Of a stretch of 64,000 bases of DNA, positions 9,701 to 17,264 are shown piece after piece; positions within the stretch are counted from its first letter, which is position 1; each line of letters begins with the position of its first letter. The position numbers and the translations under genes are program-made. This stretch comes from an uncultured Helicobacteraceae bacterium (lineage in GTDB: Bacteria > Campylobacterota > Campylobacteria > Campylobacterales > Helicobacteraceae): NCBI GenBank assembly GCA_910578285.1, contig CAJTQL010000013.1, forward strand, positions 4,500 through 68,499, read 5' to 3'. The notes below the pieces were generated by a model that did not search any database, had not been told where the DNA came from, and saw only the letters and a program-made list of their open reading frames with translations.

Positions 9701-10195
9701 TAGCTTTTGTCCGAATCGCGCTTGAGCGATGGGATTCCAAGCATGGCTTTGGAGCGCGCTAGCGGCGCAAAAAGTGTGTTTGGATTTTGTGGTGAGGCGC
9801 TCGAGCCAAGATATTTGCCGCAAAAGCTTGCGCGCAAGAAGTCCGATTTGTCGTTGTCCTTTTTCGTGCCAAGATACAGCTGCGCGCCTGTTTCATCGCT
9901 TTCGAGCAGATAGACAAACCGCCCATTCTTGGACGCAATCGCTGCTAGAATCTGTTCAAAGTCGATGAGGTGTGTGTCGCTATCGTCTTGCTCGCGTTCA
10001 AGGCAGAGATGTGAGATATGGATAAACTCGAAATCATCGAGGTTGGGCGCGTTTGTCTCAATCTCGAGATTCTGCACATCATGGTGTTCAAAACCGCGCC
10101 GCTCGAGGAAGTTTTGGATTGCGGGCGCAAGCTTGATGTTGTTGGGGTTAAAGTCAGCGGTTAGTGTGCGGGGGGGGGGCAGGGTATGTGCTCAT
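6793..10195 (-). CDS. HerA/FtsK-type ATPase with phase-variable N-terminus (OFF as assembled)
   Basis: The frame open from 10170 down to 6793 encodes over 1,100 residues. Walker A GATGGGKSNTIKHIL (coding near 8660-8700), Walker B VIEEAHRLLPN (near 7920-7950) and an arginine-finger-like HRTMDREDRE mark a HerA (DUF87) ATPase. A Ser/Thr/Gly-rich low-complexity insert with a GIGIGG core lies at about 9240-9530. The only well-placed start is ATG at 10195, preceded by CGGAGCGCAA, but a run of ten C follows five codons later and shifts the frame so that TGA is met after 13 codons. Nine or twelve C would join ATG to the long frame. The GTG at 10077 lacks a ribosome site. It heads the operon with the HNH toxin, DUF6985-like and dynamin-like genes. 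Confidence 0.8.
10170..10179 (-). repeat. Homopolymer C10 (coding strand) in HerA-like gene start: phase-variation tract
   Basis: Ten consecutive G on the plus strand, read as ten C on the coding strand, sit after codon 5 of the HerA-like gene. Frame arithmetic: the ATG at 10195 is out of phase with the long ORF by one base, so a tract of nine or twelve C is the ON state. Slipped-strand mispairing at poly-C/G of this length is a known switch in Helicobacter and Campylobacter; that it operates here is inference. Confidence 0.85.
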
Positions 10196-10224
10196 TTGCG
10201 CTCCGTTTTATGATGTGATTTGGT

Positions 10225-10247
10225 ATTGTATCTCACAAAAGATTATA
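10225..10247 (-). promoter_or_regulatory. Candidate promoter of the HerA-toxin operon
   Basis: Two -10-like boxes lie on the minus strand in the 62-base gap after the radical SAM gene: TATAAT at 10247-10242 and TACAAT at 10230-10225. Either would give a leader of roughly 20-40 bases before the ATG at 10195. No clear -35 box is seen, as is usual in Campylobacterota. It indicates that the operon is probably transcribed separately from the upstream genes. Confidence 0.4.
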
Positions 10248-10257
10248 AAAACCTGAA

Positions 10258-11175
10258 TCACCGTGCACAATAAAACATGATTCCCCCAGCCTCTTCACCA
10301 ATAACTTCGCCATTTTGCACTAATGTTTGTAGCCTTTGTTGCGAAGGCTTGTCAAAAAGCGCGGCGATGTCGTCCGCACTAAGCGGGCGGCGGCGCAATG
10401 TCGCGAGAATCTGCGCGCTGTCATAGCTTTGTGGGCAGCACAGCGCCTCTCTGCGCGGCACAAACACGCGCAAGCCCCAAAACAGCGGCAAGAGCGCTTC
10501 GATTTCGCCCGCGCTTAACGCGCTCACTTTGTAGGCACTCGGGCGGTCAATCGTCCCGACATCAACGCGTGCGGGCGCGATATTGCGCAATGCGTCTGCG
10601 ATTTGCGCCACATCATCAGGGCTGTCGTTATATCCTTTCACAAGCAAAACTTCAGCAATGAGCTCGCCCGCAAACTCGCGCGCAAACGTGGCGATTCCTT
10701 CGATGATGTCGCCAATCTCAATGCCGCGCGCCGCCCTATCAACGCGCTTAAACACGCGTTCGCTTGCGGCATCGAGCGAGAACTTGACGATGTCAAAGCC
10801 TTGCAGCGCCTCACGCACGTTTTTGATTCCAAAACGTGAGCCGTTGCTCAAGATGAGCAATTTCGGCGGCGCAGGGAATCGCGCAAGCAGCGCGCGCACC
10901 TGCATGACAAGCTCGGCGAGGTGCGGGTAGAGCGTGGGTTCGCCATTTGCCGTGAATGTCAGCACATCGCACGCAATGCCCGATTGTAACGCGCGTTCAA
11001 TATCAGCGACAATCTCTGTCGCATTCGCGACTTCGCGCATTGCGCTCATAGGCTTGGCAGCGCAAAGCTCGCAATACACGCAATCAAAGTTGCATTGCTT
11101 GCCGCTTGGCGACAAATCGACACCGAGCGAGATTCCAAAGCGCCTCGAATGCACGGGTCCAAAGACAAATGCCAT
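10258..11175 (-). CDS. Radical SAM protein
   Basis: 305 residues. The 4Fe-4S cluster motif CNFDCVYC (Cys28, Cys32, Cys35) is followed by a TFTANGEPTLYP stretch that binds the SAM amino group and by LILSNGSRFG, all standard for radical SAM barrels. N-terminal FGPVHSRRFGISLGVDL is characteristic of a conserved subfamily (COG0731-like, wyosine-type or unknown function) found in Helicobacter. The C-terminal region resembles a small winged-helix-like domain. The ATG shares one base with the stop of the TRAP-type binding protein gene upstream, suggesting translational coupling. The substrate cannot be told from sequence. Confidence 0.85.
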   Translation of the reverse strand: MAFVFGPVHSRRFGISLGVDLSPSGKQCNFDCVYCELCAAKPMSAMREVANATEIVADIERALQSGIACDVLTFTANGEPTLYPHLAELVMQVRALLARFPAPPKLLILSNGSRFGIKNVREALQGFDIVKFSLDAASERVFKRVDRAARGIEIGDIIEGIATFAREFAGELIAEVLLVKGYNDSPDDVAQIADALRNIAPARVDVGTIDRPSAYKVSALSAGEIEALLPLFWGLRVFVPRREALCCPQSYDSAQILATLRRRPLSADDIAALFDKPSQQRLQTLVQNGEVIGEEAGGIMFYCAR

Positions 11176-12251
11176 CAGTCGCGCTCGCTAAAATACGCGC
11201 CGAGCGTGAGCGCGGAATATGCGCGCTGCTCTGCCAAGAAGCCAAAATAGCTCTCCCAAGCGGCTTTGAAGTCCGGATTCTTCGCGCTCTCTTCTGCCAC
11301 AACTTCGGCAAACGCCTTTTTCGCTGCGTCTAGCACGGCTTTTGGGAATCGCACAATCTCTGCGCCTTGTTCCTTGAGCTTTTGCAGCGCTGGTGGGTTT
11401 TGCGCTTGAAATTGCGCTGTCATGCGCGTGTTTGTATCGTTTGAAACGGCAGTGATGAGTGCCTGCTGCTCTTTGCTTAGGCTGTCCCACACTTTTTTAT
11501 TAAACACAAATTCAGCAGTGCTCGCGGGCTCATGCCAACCTGTGTAGTAATATTTCGCAACCTTATAAAATCCTGTGTTAATATCAATCGCAGGCGCAAT
11601 CCAATCGGTCGCGTCAATCACCCCACGTTCGAGCGCGAGGTAGATTTCGCCCCCGGGCAACAGCGGCGTGCTCGCGCCGAGCTTCGTGTAAATCTGTGCG
11701 GCGAGCCCGGGCATGCGAATCTTGAGCCCCTGCAAATCCTGCAACGATTCGATTTTCTTCTTGAACCAGCCGCCCATCTGATAGCCTGTGTTGCCGCCTA
11801 GCAGCGGGTAGAGATTGTATTTTTCGTAAAGCTTTGCCCAGAGCGCGTGCCCGCCTCCAAAGCGCATCCACGCGTTCATCTCGCTATCGGTGAGTCCAAA
11901 GGGCGTGCCCGCAAACACATTGAACGCGCTGTTTTTGCCGCTCCAATAATAGGTTGCGGAATGGAAGATGTCGATTTGCCCCGCGCTCACGGCGTCAAAC
12001 ACGCCAAGAGCGGGCACGAGCGCGCCAGCAGGATAGATTCTGATGTCGATGCTGCCGTTGCTCGCCGTCTTGAGCGTGTTTGCAAAATACACGGCGGCGT
12101 CATGCAACAGCGGCGTGTTGGGTGCCCAGCTCGTTGCCATTTTGAGCTTGAGCTTGGCGGGTGCGGCATAAAGCGGCGCTGTGCTTGCAGCAAGCGCGCC
12201 TGCTGCAAGGCTTTTTAGCGCACTGCGGCGCGTTGGGTTTTGTGGTTGCAT
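11175..12251 (-). CDS. TRAP transporter substrate-binding protein, DctP/TakP family
   Basis: 358 residues from the ATG at 12251, chosen because AAAGGAGACACA precedes it; a longer upstream reading lacks a ribosome site. A twin-arginine signal (RRSALKSLAAGALAAS) starts the protein, so it is probably exported folded to the periplasm. The body carries the DctP-family pattern, with KIRMPGLAAQIYTKLGASTPLLPGGEIYLALERGVIDATDWIAP typical of the TakP-like branch that binds 2-oxo acids or related organic acids (the text here is broken by family variation). No DctQ or DctM membrane subunits lie nearby, so it either works with permeases encoded elsewhere or is an orphan receptor. Confidence 0.85.
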   Translation of the reverse strand: MQPQNPTRRSALKSLAAGALAASTAPLYAAPAKLKLKMATSWAPNTPLLHDAAVYFANTLKTASNGSIDIRIYPAGALVPALGVFDAVSAGQIDIFHSATYYWSGKNSAFNVFAGTPFGLTDSEMNAWMRFGGGHALWAKLYEKYNLYPLLGGNTGYQMGGWFKKKIESLQDLQGLKIRMPGLAAQIYTKLGASTPLLPGGEIYLALERGVIDATDWIAPAIDINTGFYKVAKYYYTGWHEPASTAEFVFNKKVWDSLSKEQQALITAVSNDTNTRMTAQFQAQNPPALQKLKEQGAEIVRFPKAVLDAAKKAFAEVVAEESAKNPDFKAAWESYFGFLAEQRAYSALTLGAYFSERD

Positions 12252-12310
12252 TGTGTCTCCTTTCTTTTGAGCGATTCTATCGTGTTTTGGCTTAGAATCG
12301 AGTCGGAATG

Positions 12311-12319
12311 TGCTATAAT
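12311..12319 (+). promoter_or_regulatory. Extended -10 promoter for the small-ORF/HAD operon
   Basis: TGCTATAAT is a perfect extended -10 element. Transcription would begin near 12326, just before a TTG codon at 12345 that has AAGGAA upstream, and would read through two tiny ORFs into the HAD phosphatase gene. Confidence 0.6.
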
Positions 12320-12344
12320 GCGTTTTATGGGTCGGAAGGAAAGT

Positions 12345-12554
12345 TTGGATAGACTCATCAATTTCTTGCAAGCGGCGATTTTTGCGTTGTTTGCGTGTCT
12401 TGTGAGTATCATTGGTTTTATTGCTACAAATTATGGCAATCTCGCATTAGAGTTGTTCTTTGTTTGTGTTTGCATTGCTGCGCTGTTAGTCATTTGCATG
12501 GTGGTTGCAATCATCTTCTTTTTCAAAAAACTTAAGGAATTGGAGGACTTATGA
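12345..12554 (+). CDS. Small two-helix membrane protein
   Basis: About 69 residues from a TTG start with AAGGAA just upstream; ATG codons at 12318 and 12327 are in frame but lie on the -10 box or at the transcription start, so the start is uncertain. Two hydrophobic helices (FLQAAIFALFACLVSIIGFI and LFFVCVCIAALLVICMVVAI) and a charged end KKLKELEDL are visible. The stop overlaps the ATG of the next tiny ORF by four bases (ATGA). I do not recognise a family; small paired membrane proteins of this type are common in Helicobacter genomes. Confidence 0.6.
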   Translation: MDRLINFLQAAIFALFACLVSIIGFIATNYGNLALELFFVCVCIAALLVICMVVAIIFFFKKLKELEDL

Positions 12555-12643
12555 TTCAAGTTTGCCTCTTGTTTGCAGGAACATTGTTTCCCGCGTTTGC
12601 ATTGCTTGCTTGCACTATTTATATTTACAAAAAATATTCATGA
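12551..12643 (+). CDS. 30-residue single-helix membrane peptide
   Basis: ATG at 12551 overlaps the preceding stop (ATGA) and the TGA at 12641 overlaps the ATG of the HAD gene at 12640, so it is coupled at both ends. The product is a short hydrophobic helix (VCLLFAGTLFPAFALLACTI) ending in YIYKKYS. The double four-base overlap argues that it is translated, though no family is recognised and a pure coupling role cannot be excluded. Confidence 0.55.
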   Translation: MIQVCLLFAGTLFPAFALLACTIYIYKKYS

Positions 12644-13311
12644 GCCCCAAGCGCGCCATCATCTTGTTTGACTTTGACGGGACGCTCATCGATTCGACCC
12701 CGGCGATTTACGCGAGTTTTTGTGCTGCGCTTGCAAACAATGGCTTTGCGCTCCCAAGTCAAGAATCGGTAGAAGGCTGCATTGGGTACACATTGCATGA
12801 TATGTTTGCGATTCATGGTGTCGCGCCCGAGATGTTGCAACAATGTGTCGATGACTATCGCGCAAGCTATCGTGCGCAAATGGAGCGCGGCACGGTGCTT
12901 TTGCCAAACGCGCGCGAGGCGGTGGCAGAGGCGAGCGCGTTTGCGTTTTTGGGGCTCGTTACGACAAAACGTGGCGATTATAGCCGCGCGCTGTTGCAAA
13001 GCTTTGGAATCGCCGAGCAGTTTGCATGCGTTGTGGGCATCGAAGATGTGTCAAGCCCAAAACCAGCGCCCGAGCCGATTTTGTGTGCGCTTGAGGCAAT
13101 CGCGCGCCCAGAGATTGCGCGCGAACACATCTTCATGATTGGCGATACATTGCTCGATTTGCACGCGGCACGTGCAGCAGATGTACGCGGGCTTGGCGTT
13201 TTATGCGGCTTTGGGCAAGAAGCCGACTTGCGTGCCTTTGGTGTGCCGCTTTTTGCAAACGCACTTGAGGCTGTCGCGTTTGCACGGGAATCTATTGCAG
13301 CTTCTCGTTAA
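12640..13311 (+). CDS. HAD-superfamily phosphatase, Gph/PpaX-like
   Basis: 223 residues from the ATG at 12640. HAD motif I is FDFDGTLIDS (about residues 10-19), motif II is VTTKRGD, motif III is the Lys in SSPKPAPEP, and motif IV is MIGDTLLDLHAA. The helical cap between motifs I and II is the usual subfamily IA cap of phosphoglycolate phosphatase-like enzymes, which act on small phosphorylated metabolites. The start overlaps the preceding tiny ORF by four bases. The 3' end overlaps the convergent glycosyltransferase gene by 20 bases. Substrate is not determined by sequence. Confidence 0.85.
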   Translation: MSPKRAIILFDFDGTLIDSTPAIYASFCAALANNGFALPSQESVEGCIGYTLHDMFAIHGVAPEMLQQCVDDYRASYRAQMERGTVLLPNAREAVAEASAFAFLGLVTTKRGDYSRALLQSFGIAEQFACVVGIEDVSSPKPAPEPILCALEAIARPEIAREHIFMIGDTLLDLHAARAADVRGLGVLCGFGQEADLRAFGVPLFANALEAVAFARESIAASR

Positions 13312-14344
13312 GCTCGCGTTTAAAGTTTTCCCAGTCGAAATTTTCGAGCGTGAATGTGCCGTTTTCTTCGCGGTTGTGCATGATGTCTCTGTCACGTAGC
13401 GCGCTGTTCTTGACAAACATGCTGTGTTTGCCCATACGTTGGATTCCATCAAGGTTGCTGTAAGGGCAATCCGACAGCGCATTATCCCACGCGCCCCAGT
13501 GAAAGACGGCGCTTGCGACAAAAAAGGCGATTGTCGGTGTGTCGAGCGCAGCGGCGATGTGCATTGTCGCGGTGTCAACGCCGACAAAACATGTCGCATT
13601 GTCGGCGAGCGCGGCAAGCTCTTTGAGATTGAGCTTGCCTGCAAAGTTTAGGGGTTTGCTAGCACAAAGCGCAAGAATCTTGTCAATGCGTCCTATTTCT
13701 GCTGCATTTGGCGCAGCGCTTAGAATCACGGGAATGTCGAGTTCATTTTGGATAAAGTCGATGATTGCGGCACTTAGCGCGTCATCGATACATTTAAATT
13801 GCCAGCGGCTCAGTGGGTGAAAATGTACATAGCGCGGAGGCAGCCCGAGTTTGCGCACATGCGCGAGATGTTGTTCGCCATAAACGAGCGTGGCGGCTTT
13901 GCTCACAATTTCTTTGCCAAGTAGGCTGATGGCTTCGAGGTGGTGGTCGATGATATGCCCTTTGTAGGGTGATAAGAGATGTGTGGGGCGCAAAAGCAGG
14001 TTGCACGCGGGAGCGATATGCGTTGTTGGGCGACAGAGCTGTGCAATCCAAGCACCTCGCTCGCTCTCTGTCGTGTTGATGAGCACATCATAGCCGCTGC
14101 GAAATTGCCGAAAATAGCGCCATTCCTCGCGTGCTCGGGCGAGGATTCCAAGCTTTTTGATTCGCGTGCGCTCATAGGCGAAAATCGCGTCTATATTGGG
14201 GTTGCCCTCGAGCATGGGCAGCGATTCTGCATTAATTGCCGCGTGGATTGTCGCGCTCGGAAAATGCGCGCGCAAATTCGCAAAAAGTGGTGTGGTGAGC
14301 AAGACATCACCAATGTTGCGGAACTTGACAACGAGGATTCTCAT
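13292..14344 (-). CDS. Glycosyltransferase family 9 (heptosyltransferase-like)
   Basis: 350 residues, starting at MRILVVKFRNIGDVLLTTP, the conserved GT9 N-terminus; a longer reading upstream lies in the modC gene. Two Rossmann-like halves are present: VLINTTESERGAWI in the first, and LSAAPNAAEI with FVGVDTATMHIAAALDTPTIAFF in the second, the latter being the donor-binding region. Family members transfer heptose to lipopolysaccharide core, here closest by feel to the WaaQ/RfaQ type. It starts two bases after modC ends, so it shares the molybdate operon transcript; a LicD-like gene further upstream also points to surface glycans. Confidence 0.8.
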   Translation of the reverse strand: MRILVVKFRNIGDVLLTTPLFANLRAHFPSATIHAAINAESLPMLEGNPNIDAIFAYERTRIKKLGILARAREEWRYFRQFRSGYDVLINTTESERGAWIAQLCRPTTHIAPACNLLLRPTHLLSPYKGHIIDHHLEAISLLGKEIVSKAATLVYGEQHLAHVRKLGLPPRYVHFHPLSRWQFKCIDDALSAAIIDFIQNELDIPVILSAAPNAAEIGRIDKILALCASKPLNFAGKLNLKELAALADNATCFVGVDTATMHIAAALDTPTIAFFVASAVFHWGAWDNALSDCPYSNLDGIQRMGKHSMFVKNSALRDRDIMHNREENGTFTLENFDWENFKRELNEKLQ

Positions 14345-14346
14345 GG

Positions 14347-15246
14347 TTAGTTTTGCAGGCTCGCGCGCAAAAGCAAGGGGTTGTAGGCTTTGTCGCAAAC
14401 CATCACGTGGCTGCCTACGCTAAGGTCGCTAAACTGCGTATCAAATTCATGCGCACTCATCGTTACTTTGATGATGGATTCTTGTACAAAGAGTGTGAGA
14501 ATCACCATGAGGTCGCTGCGCACAATATCGAGTACTTCAGCATTGAGGCGGATTTTGGAGCTAATAGATGCATGCAAGAAAAATTCTTTGGGTGTTGCGT
14601 CTTTATAGCATTTGCCGTTTTTAATGCCGATGACGCGATTCGCGAGCTTCAATATCTCGCTCATGTCGTGGCTCACGAGGAAAGTGGTGAGGTGAAAGAG
14701 TGTTTGGAAATGCTTAATCTCGTCTTGCAACCGAAGGCGTGTTTGCAAGTCGAGCGCGCTCAAAGGCTCATCGAGTAGCAGAATCTGTGGCGAGCGAATG
14801 AGCGCACGCGCGAGCGCAACGCGTTGATTCTGCCCACCACTTAGCTGCGCGGGGTAGCGCGAGGCGAGCTCCTCGATTCCCATGAGCGAGAGCAGCTCAT
14901 GGGCGCGTGCTTTGTCGTGTTTGTTGTGCAGCGCATAGAGCAGATTTTGCAAGACGGTCATGTTTGGAAACAGCGCATAGTCTTGGAATACAAAGCCAAC
15001 ACTGCGCTTTTGTGCGCTTAGGCAGATTTGCTTTTTGGTGTCGAGCCACACGGAATCGCCGAGCTGAATATAGCCACTTTGTGGCGTTAGAAGTCCCGAG
15101 ATGATACGCAAGATTGTTGTTTTGCCCGCGCCGCTGCTGCCAAAGAGTGCACAAAAAGAGCCTGTCTCAAATGTGCCAGCGAAATGCAAATCGACCCAGC
15201 CACTCGCTGTTTGAATCGGATGTTTGATGTCGATAATCAGTTTCAT
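14347..15246 (-). CDS. modC: Molybdate ABC transporter ATP-binding protein ModC
   Basis: 299 residues. Walker A is GSSGAGKTT, the Q-loop is in VGFVFQDYALFP, the signature is LSGGQNQRVALARAL, Walker B is ILLLDEPLSALD, and the H-loop is VSHDMSE. A short C-terminal region holds a TOBE-like fold. Position after modA, a TOBE gene and modB identifies it as the energy-coupling subunit for molybdate (or tungstate) import. Six bases separate it from modB. Confidence 0.88.
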   Translation of the reverse strand: MKLIIDIKHPIQTASGWVDLHFAGTFETGSFCALFGSSGAGKTTILRIISGLLTPQSGYIQLGDSVWLDTKKQICLSAQKRSVGFVFQDYALFPNMTVLQNLLYALHNKHDKARAHELLSLMGIEELASRYPAQLSGGQNQRVALARALIRSPQILLLDEPLSALDLQTRLRLQDEIKHFQTLFHLTTFLVSHDMSEILKLANRVIGIKNGKCYKDATPKEFFLHASISSKIRLNAEVLDIVRSDLMVILTLFVQESIIKVTMSAHEFDTQFSDLSVGSHVMVCDKAYNPLLLRASLQN

Positions 15247-15252
15247 TGCGTC

Positions 15253-15942
15253 TCACAATGCCGCGTTTGCTGTCGCAAATCGCTTATTGATGAGGTAGAG
15301 GCTGAACACAACGCAAAACGAGAGCGCGAACAGCACGAATGCGTATTGATGCGCGAGCGTGTATTCAAGCGCCTCAATCGAATCATAAATGGCGATACTC
15401 GCTACAAGCGTTTCGCCGACTTTGTGTCCTCCAATCATCATCACAACGCCAAATTCACCGCAAGTGTGCGCAAACGTCATCACAAGCCCGGTGAGGATTC
15501 CTGCTTTTGCGTTGGGCAAAATCACCGACCAAAGCGTGCGCAACTTGCCATGCCCAAGCGTATAGGACGCGTCTATGAGATTGCGCGAAACAGAGCTAAA
15601 GGCACTTTGAATCGGGTTTGTCATAAATGGGAGATTCACAATCATAGACGCGACAACCAAGCCTTCGAAGCTGAATACAAGCGTGAGCCCAAAAGTCTCT
15701 TGCAAGAACGCGCCAAGTGCATTTTTGGGGCTAAAGCTCACGAGCAGATAGAATCCAAGTACGCTAGGCGGCAGCACGAGCGGCATCGACACGAGAGCTT
15801 GAAAAAAACTCTTGAACGGCAGGCGCACAAACACGAAGCAATAAGCAAGCGCAATGCTCACAAACAGCAGGCAAAAGGTGCTGATTGTGGCGAGTTTGAA
15901 AGTCAGGAGCAATGTCGTGATAAACGCGTCATTAAGCTGCAT
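15253..15942 (-). CDS. modB: Molybdate ABC transporter permease ModB
   Basis: 229 residues with five to six hydrophobic helices. The binding-protein-dependent permease loop (EAA motif) is visible as ASYTLGHGKLRTLWSVILPNA (broken by family variation), followed by GLVMTFAHTCGEFGVVMMIGG, the typical ModB end region. GAGGAAATACA precedes the ATG. Nine bases separate it from the TOBE gene upstream. It forms the membrane channel for the ModA-delivered oxyanion. Confidence 0.88.
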   Translation of the reverse strand: MQLNDAFITTLLLTFKLATISTFCLLFVSIALAYCFVFVRLPFKSFFQALVSMPLVLPPSVLGFYLLVSFSPKNALGAFLQETFGLTLVFSFEGLVVASMIVNLPFMTNPIQSAFSSVSRNLIDASYTLGHGKLRTLWSVILPNAKAGILTGLVMTFAHTCGEFGVVMMIGGHKVGETLVASIAIYDSIEALEYTLAHQYAFVLFALSFCVVFSLYLINKRFATANAAL

Positions 15943-15951
15943 TGTATTTCC

Positions 15952-16338
15952 TCATGTGTCATCGCTTTGGAGCGTGATTTCTGTGGGCTTAATCGACCAT
16001 AAAAACTCTGTTTGCGATTCGAGATTTTGCGCTTTAGCATTTTCGGCAAGCACGAGTGCAACGAGTGAATGTGCGCCAAAACCAAACGCAACTTGCCAAA
16101 AGAGCTCGCCTTTAATAATGGATTGCACAGATGCGGCATAGACATTTGGCGAAAGCAGCGCAGAATCTTTGTGCGCAAGCAGAATGTCGGTTTCTTTGAA
16201 AAGCAGGTGCACCTTTTGGGGCAGTTCAAGCGGTGTGAGCGCAAGGATTGCAAACATCGAATCTGCCGCACGCGCCTGCACATAGAGCAGCTCGCCATGC
16301 GGCACAATCGTCTCAATCGTGGCGTCCAAGATGTTCAT
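15952..16338 (-). CDS. TOBE-domain molybdate-binding protein (Cj0302c-like)
   Basis: 128 residues with no signal peptide. Alternating strand segments such as LLYVQARAADSMFAILAL and VYAASVQSIIKGELFWQVAF are characteristic of TOBE (Mop) oligobinding domains. In Campylobacter jejuni a gene of this type sits at the same place between modA and modB and has been described as a ModE-like regulator without DNA-binding domain. It likely binds molybdate in the cytoplasm, as a store or sensor. It starts six bases after modA ends. Confidence 0.7.
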   Translation of the reverse strand: MNILDATIETIVPHGELLYVQARAADSMFAILALTPLELPQKVHLLFKETDILLAHKDSALLSPNVYAASVQSIIKGELFWQVAFGFGAHSLVALVLAENAKAQNLESQTEFLWSIKPTEITLQSDDT

Positions 16339-16343
16339 GGATT

Positions 16344-17096
16344 TTAGCGCGCGGGTGTGCCAAAGCCATATTTTTTGAAAATCTCATCGGCTTTGCCCGA
16401 TGTGATGTAATCCGAAAATTCCTTTGCAAGCGCGCTTTTTGCGGCGTGTTTGGTTATCACAAAGCTTTGTTCCATCTTGTGATACAGCGCACTATCGACA
16501 ATCACAGCATTTTTGCGCTTGTTTGGGTCAGAGAGCAAGGAATAGGCGACCAATCCAACTTCGGCAGCGCCGCTATCGACAAATGAAACGGCTTGTGAGA
16601 TGTTGTCGCCCCGTACAATGCGGCTTTCAAAGACATCAAAAATCTTGAGATTTTTCAAGATTTCTTCGGCAGCAACACCATATGGAGCGACTTTTGGGTT
16701 GGCAATGCTTAGGTGTTTGATTTGTTTTTCTTTAGCTTTGAGCGCTGCAACTCCGCCATCTAGGAACTTGGAATCAAGCGCATAGAGCGCGACAACGCCC
16801 AAAACATAGACATGGGGTTCTCCCGCAGCTTGCCCGTCTTTGACGATTTGCGCGGGATATTTGGAATCAGCAGAGAAGAACAAATCGTATTCAAGCCCTT
16901 GCGAGAATTGTTGGTAGGCTTTGCCTGAAGATCCAAAGCTAAGCTCGATATTATCATTTTTGCGTGTTTTGAGGAAGGCGCTTGTTACCTCTGTCATCGC
17001 GTCTTTCGCGCTCGCAGCGACAAAAACGCGGAGATTTTCCGCATAGAGCTGCGCTGACATTGCGAATGCGCAGATTACGAGGATGAATTTTTTCAT
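16344..17096 (-). CDS. modA: Molybdate-binding periplasmic protein ModA
   Basis: 250 residues from the ATG at 17096, which has AAAGGATTCTC upstream; an upstream in-frame ATG lacks a site. A Sec signal peptide (KKFILVICAFAMSAQLYA) precedes the mature start ENLRVFVAASAKDAM, where the Ser residues contact oxyanion. FGSSGKAYQQF, ADSKYPAQI and PYGVAAEEIL further match ModA. It delivers molybdate to ModBC. It heads the modA-TOBE-modB-modC-GT9 gene set, downstream of the LicD-like gene with a 168-base gap. Confidence 0.9.
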   Translation of the reverse strand: MKKFILVICAFAMSAQLYAENLRVFVAASAKDAMTEVTSAFLKTRKNDNIELSFGSSGKAYQQFSQGLEYDLFFSADSKYPAQIVKDGQAAGEPHVYVLGVVALYALDSKFLDGGVAALKAKEKQIKHLSIANPKVAPYGVAAEEILKNLKIFDVFESRIVRGDNISQAVSFVDSGAAEVGLVAYSLLSDPNKRKNAVIVDSALYHKMEQSFVITKHAAKSALAKEFSDYITSGKADEIFKKYGFGTPAR

Positions 17097-17264
17097 GAGA
17101 GAATCCTTTTTGTTAAAATTGCGATTGTATCTCATAATAGCTTAAAATTTGGATTTGTGTCTCTGAAGATTTCAAATCTCATAGCGAAATATCTTCATGA
17201 TTTGCGCTATGTTCCCACAACAATGTCTTCAGAATGATAATATGAATGTATCCTATAATGAGCC

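Noticed and set aside
6257..10213. Many long open frames on the plus strand opposite the HerA-like and HNH genes
   Set aside because: They lie antisense to motif-bearing proteins, have no ribosome sites and show repetitive, biased composition; they are shadows of GC-biased codons.
11847..12218. 123-codon plus-strand frame opposite the DctP gene
   Set aside because: Antisense to a clear TRAP receptor; no start signals and no recognisable domain.
15184..16002. 272-codon plus-strand frame opposite modB
   Set aside because: Highly charged (Arg/His/Lys-rich) product, the reflection of hydrophobic codons of the permease on the other strand.
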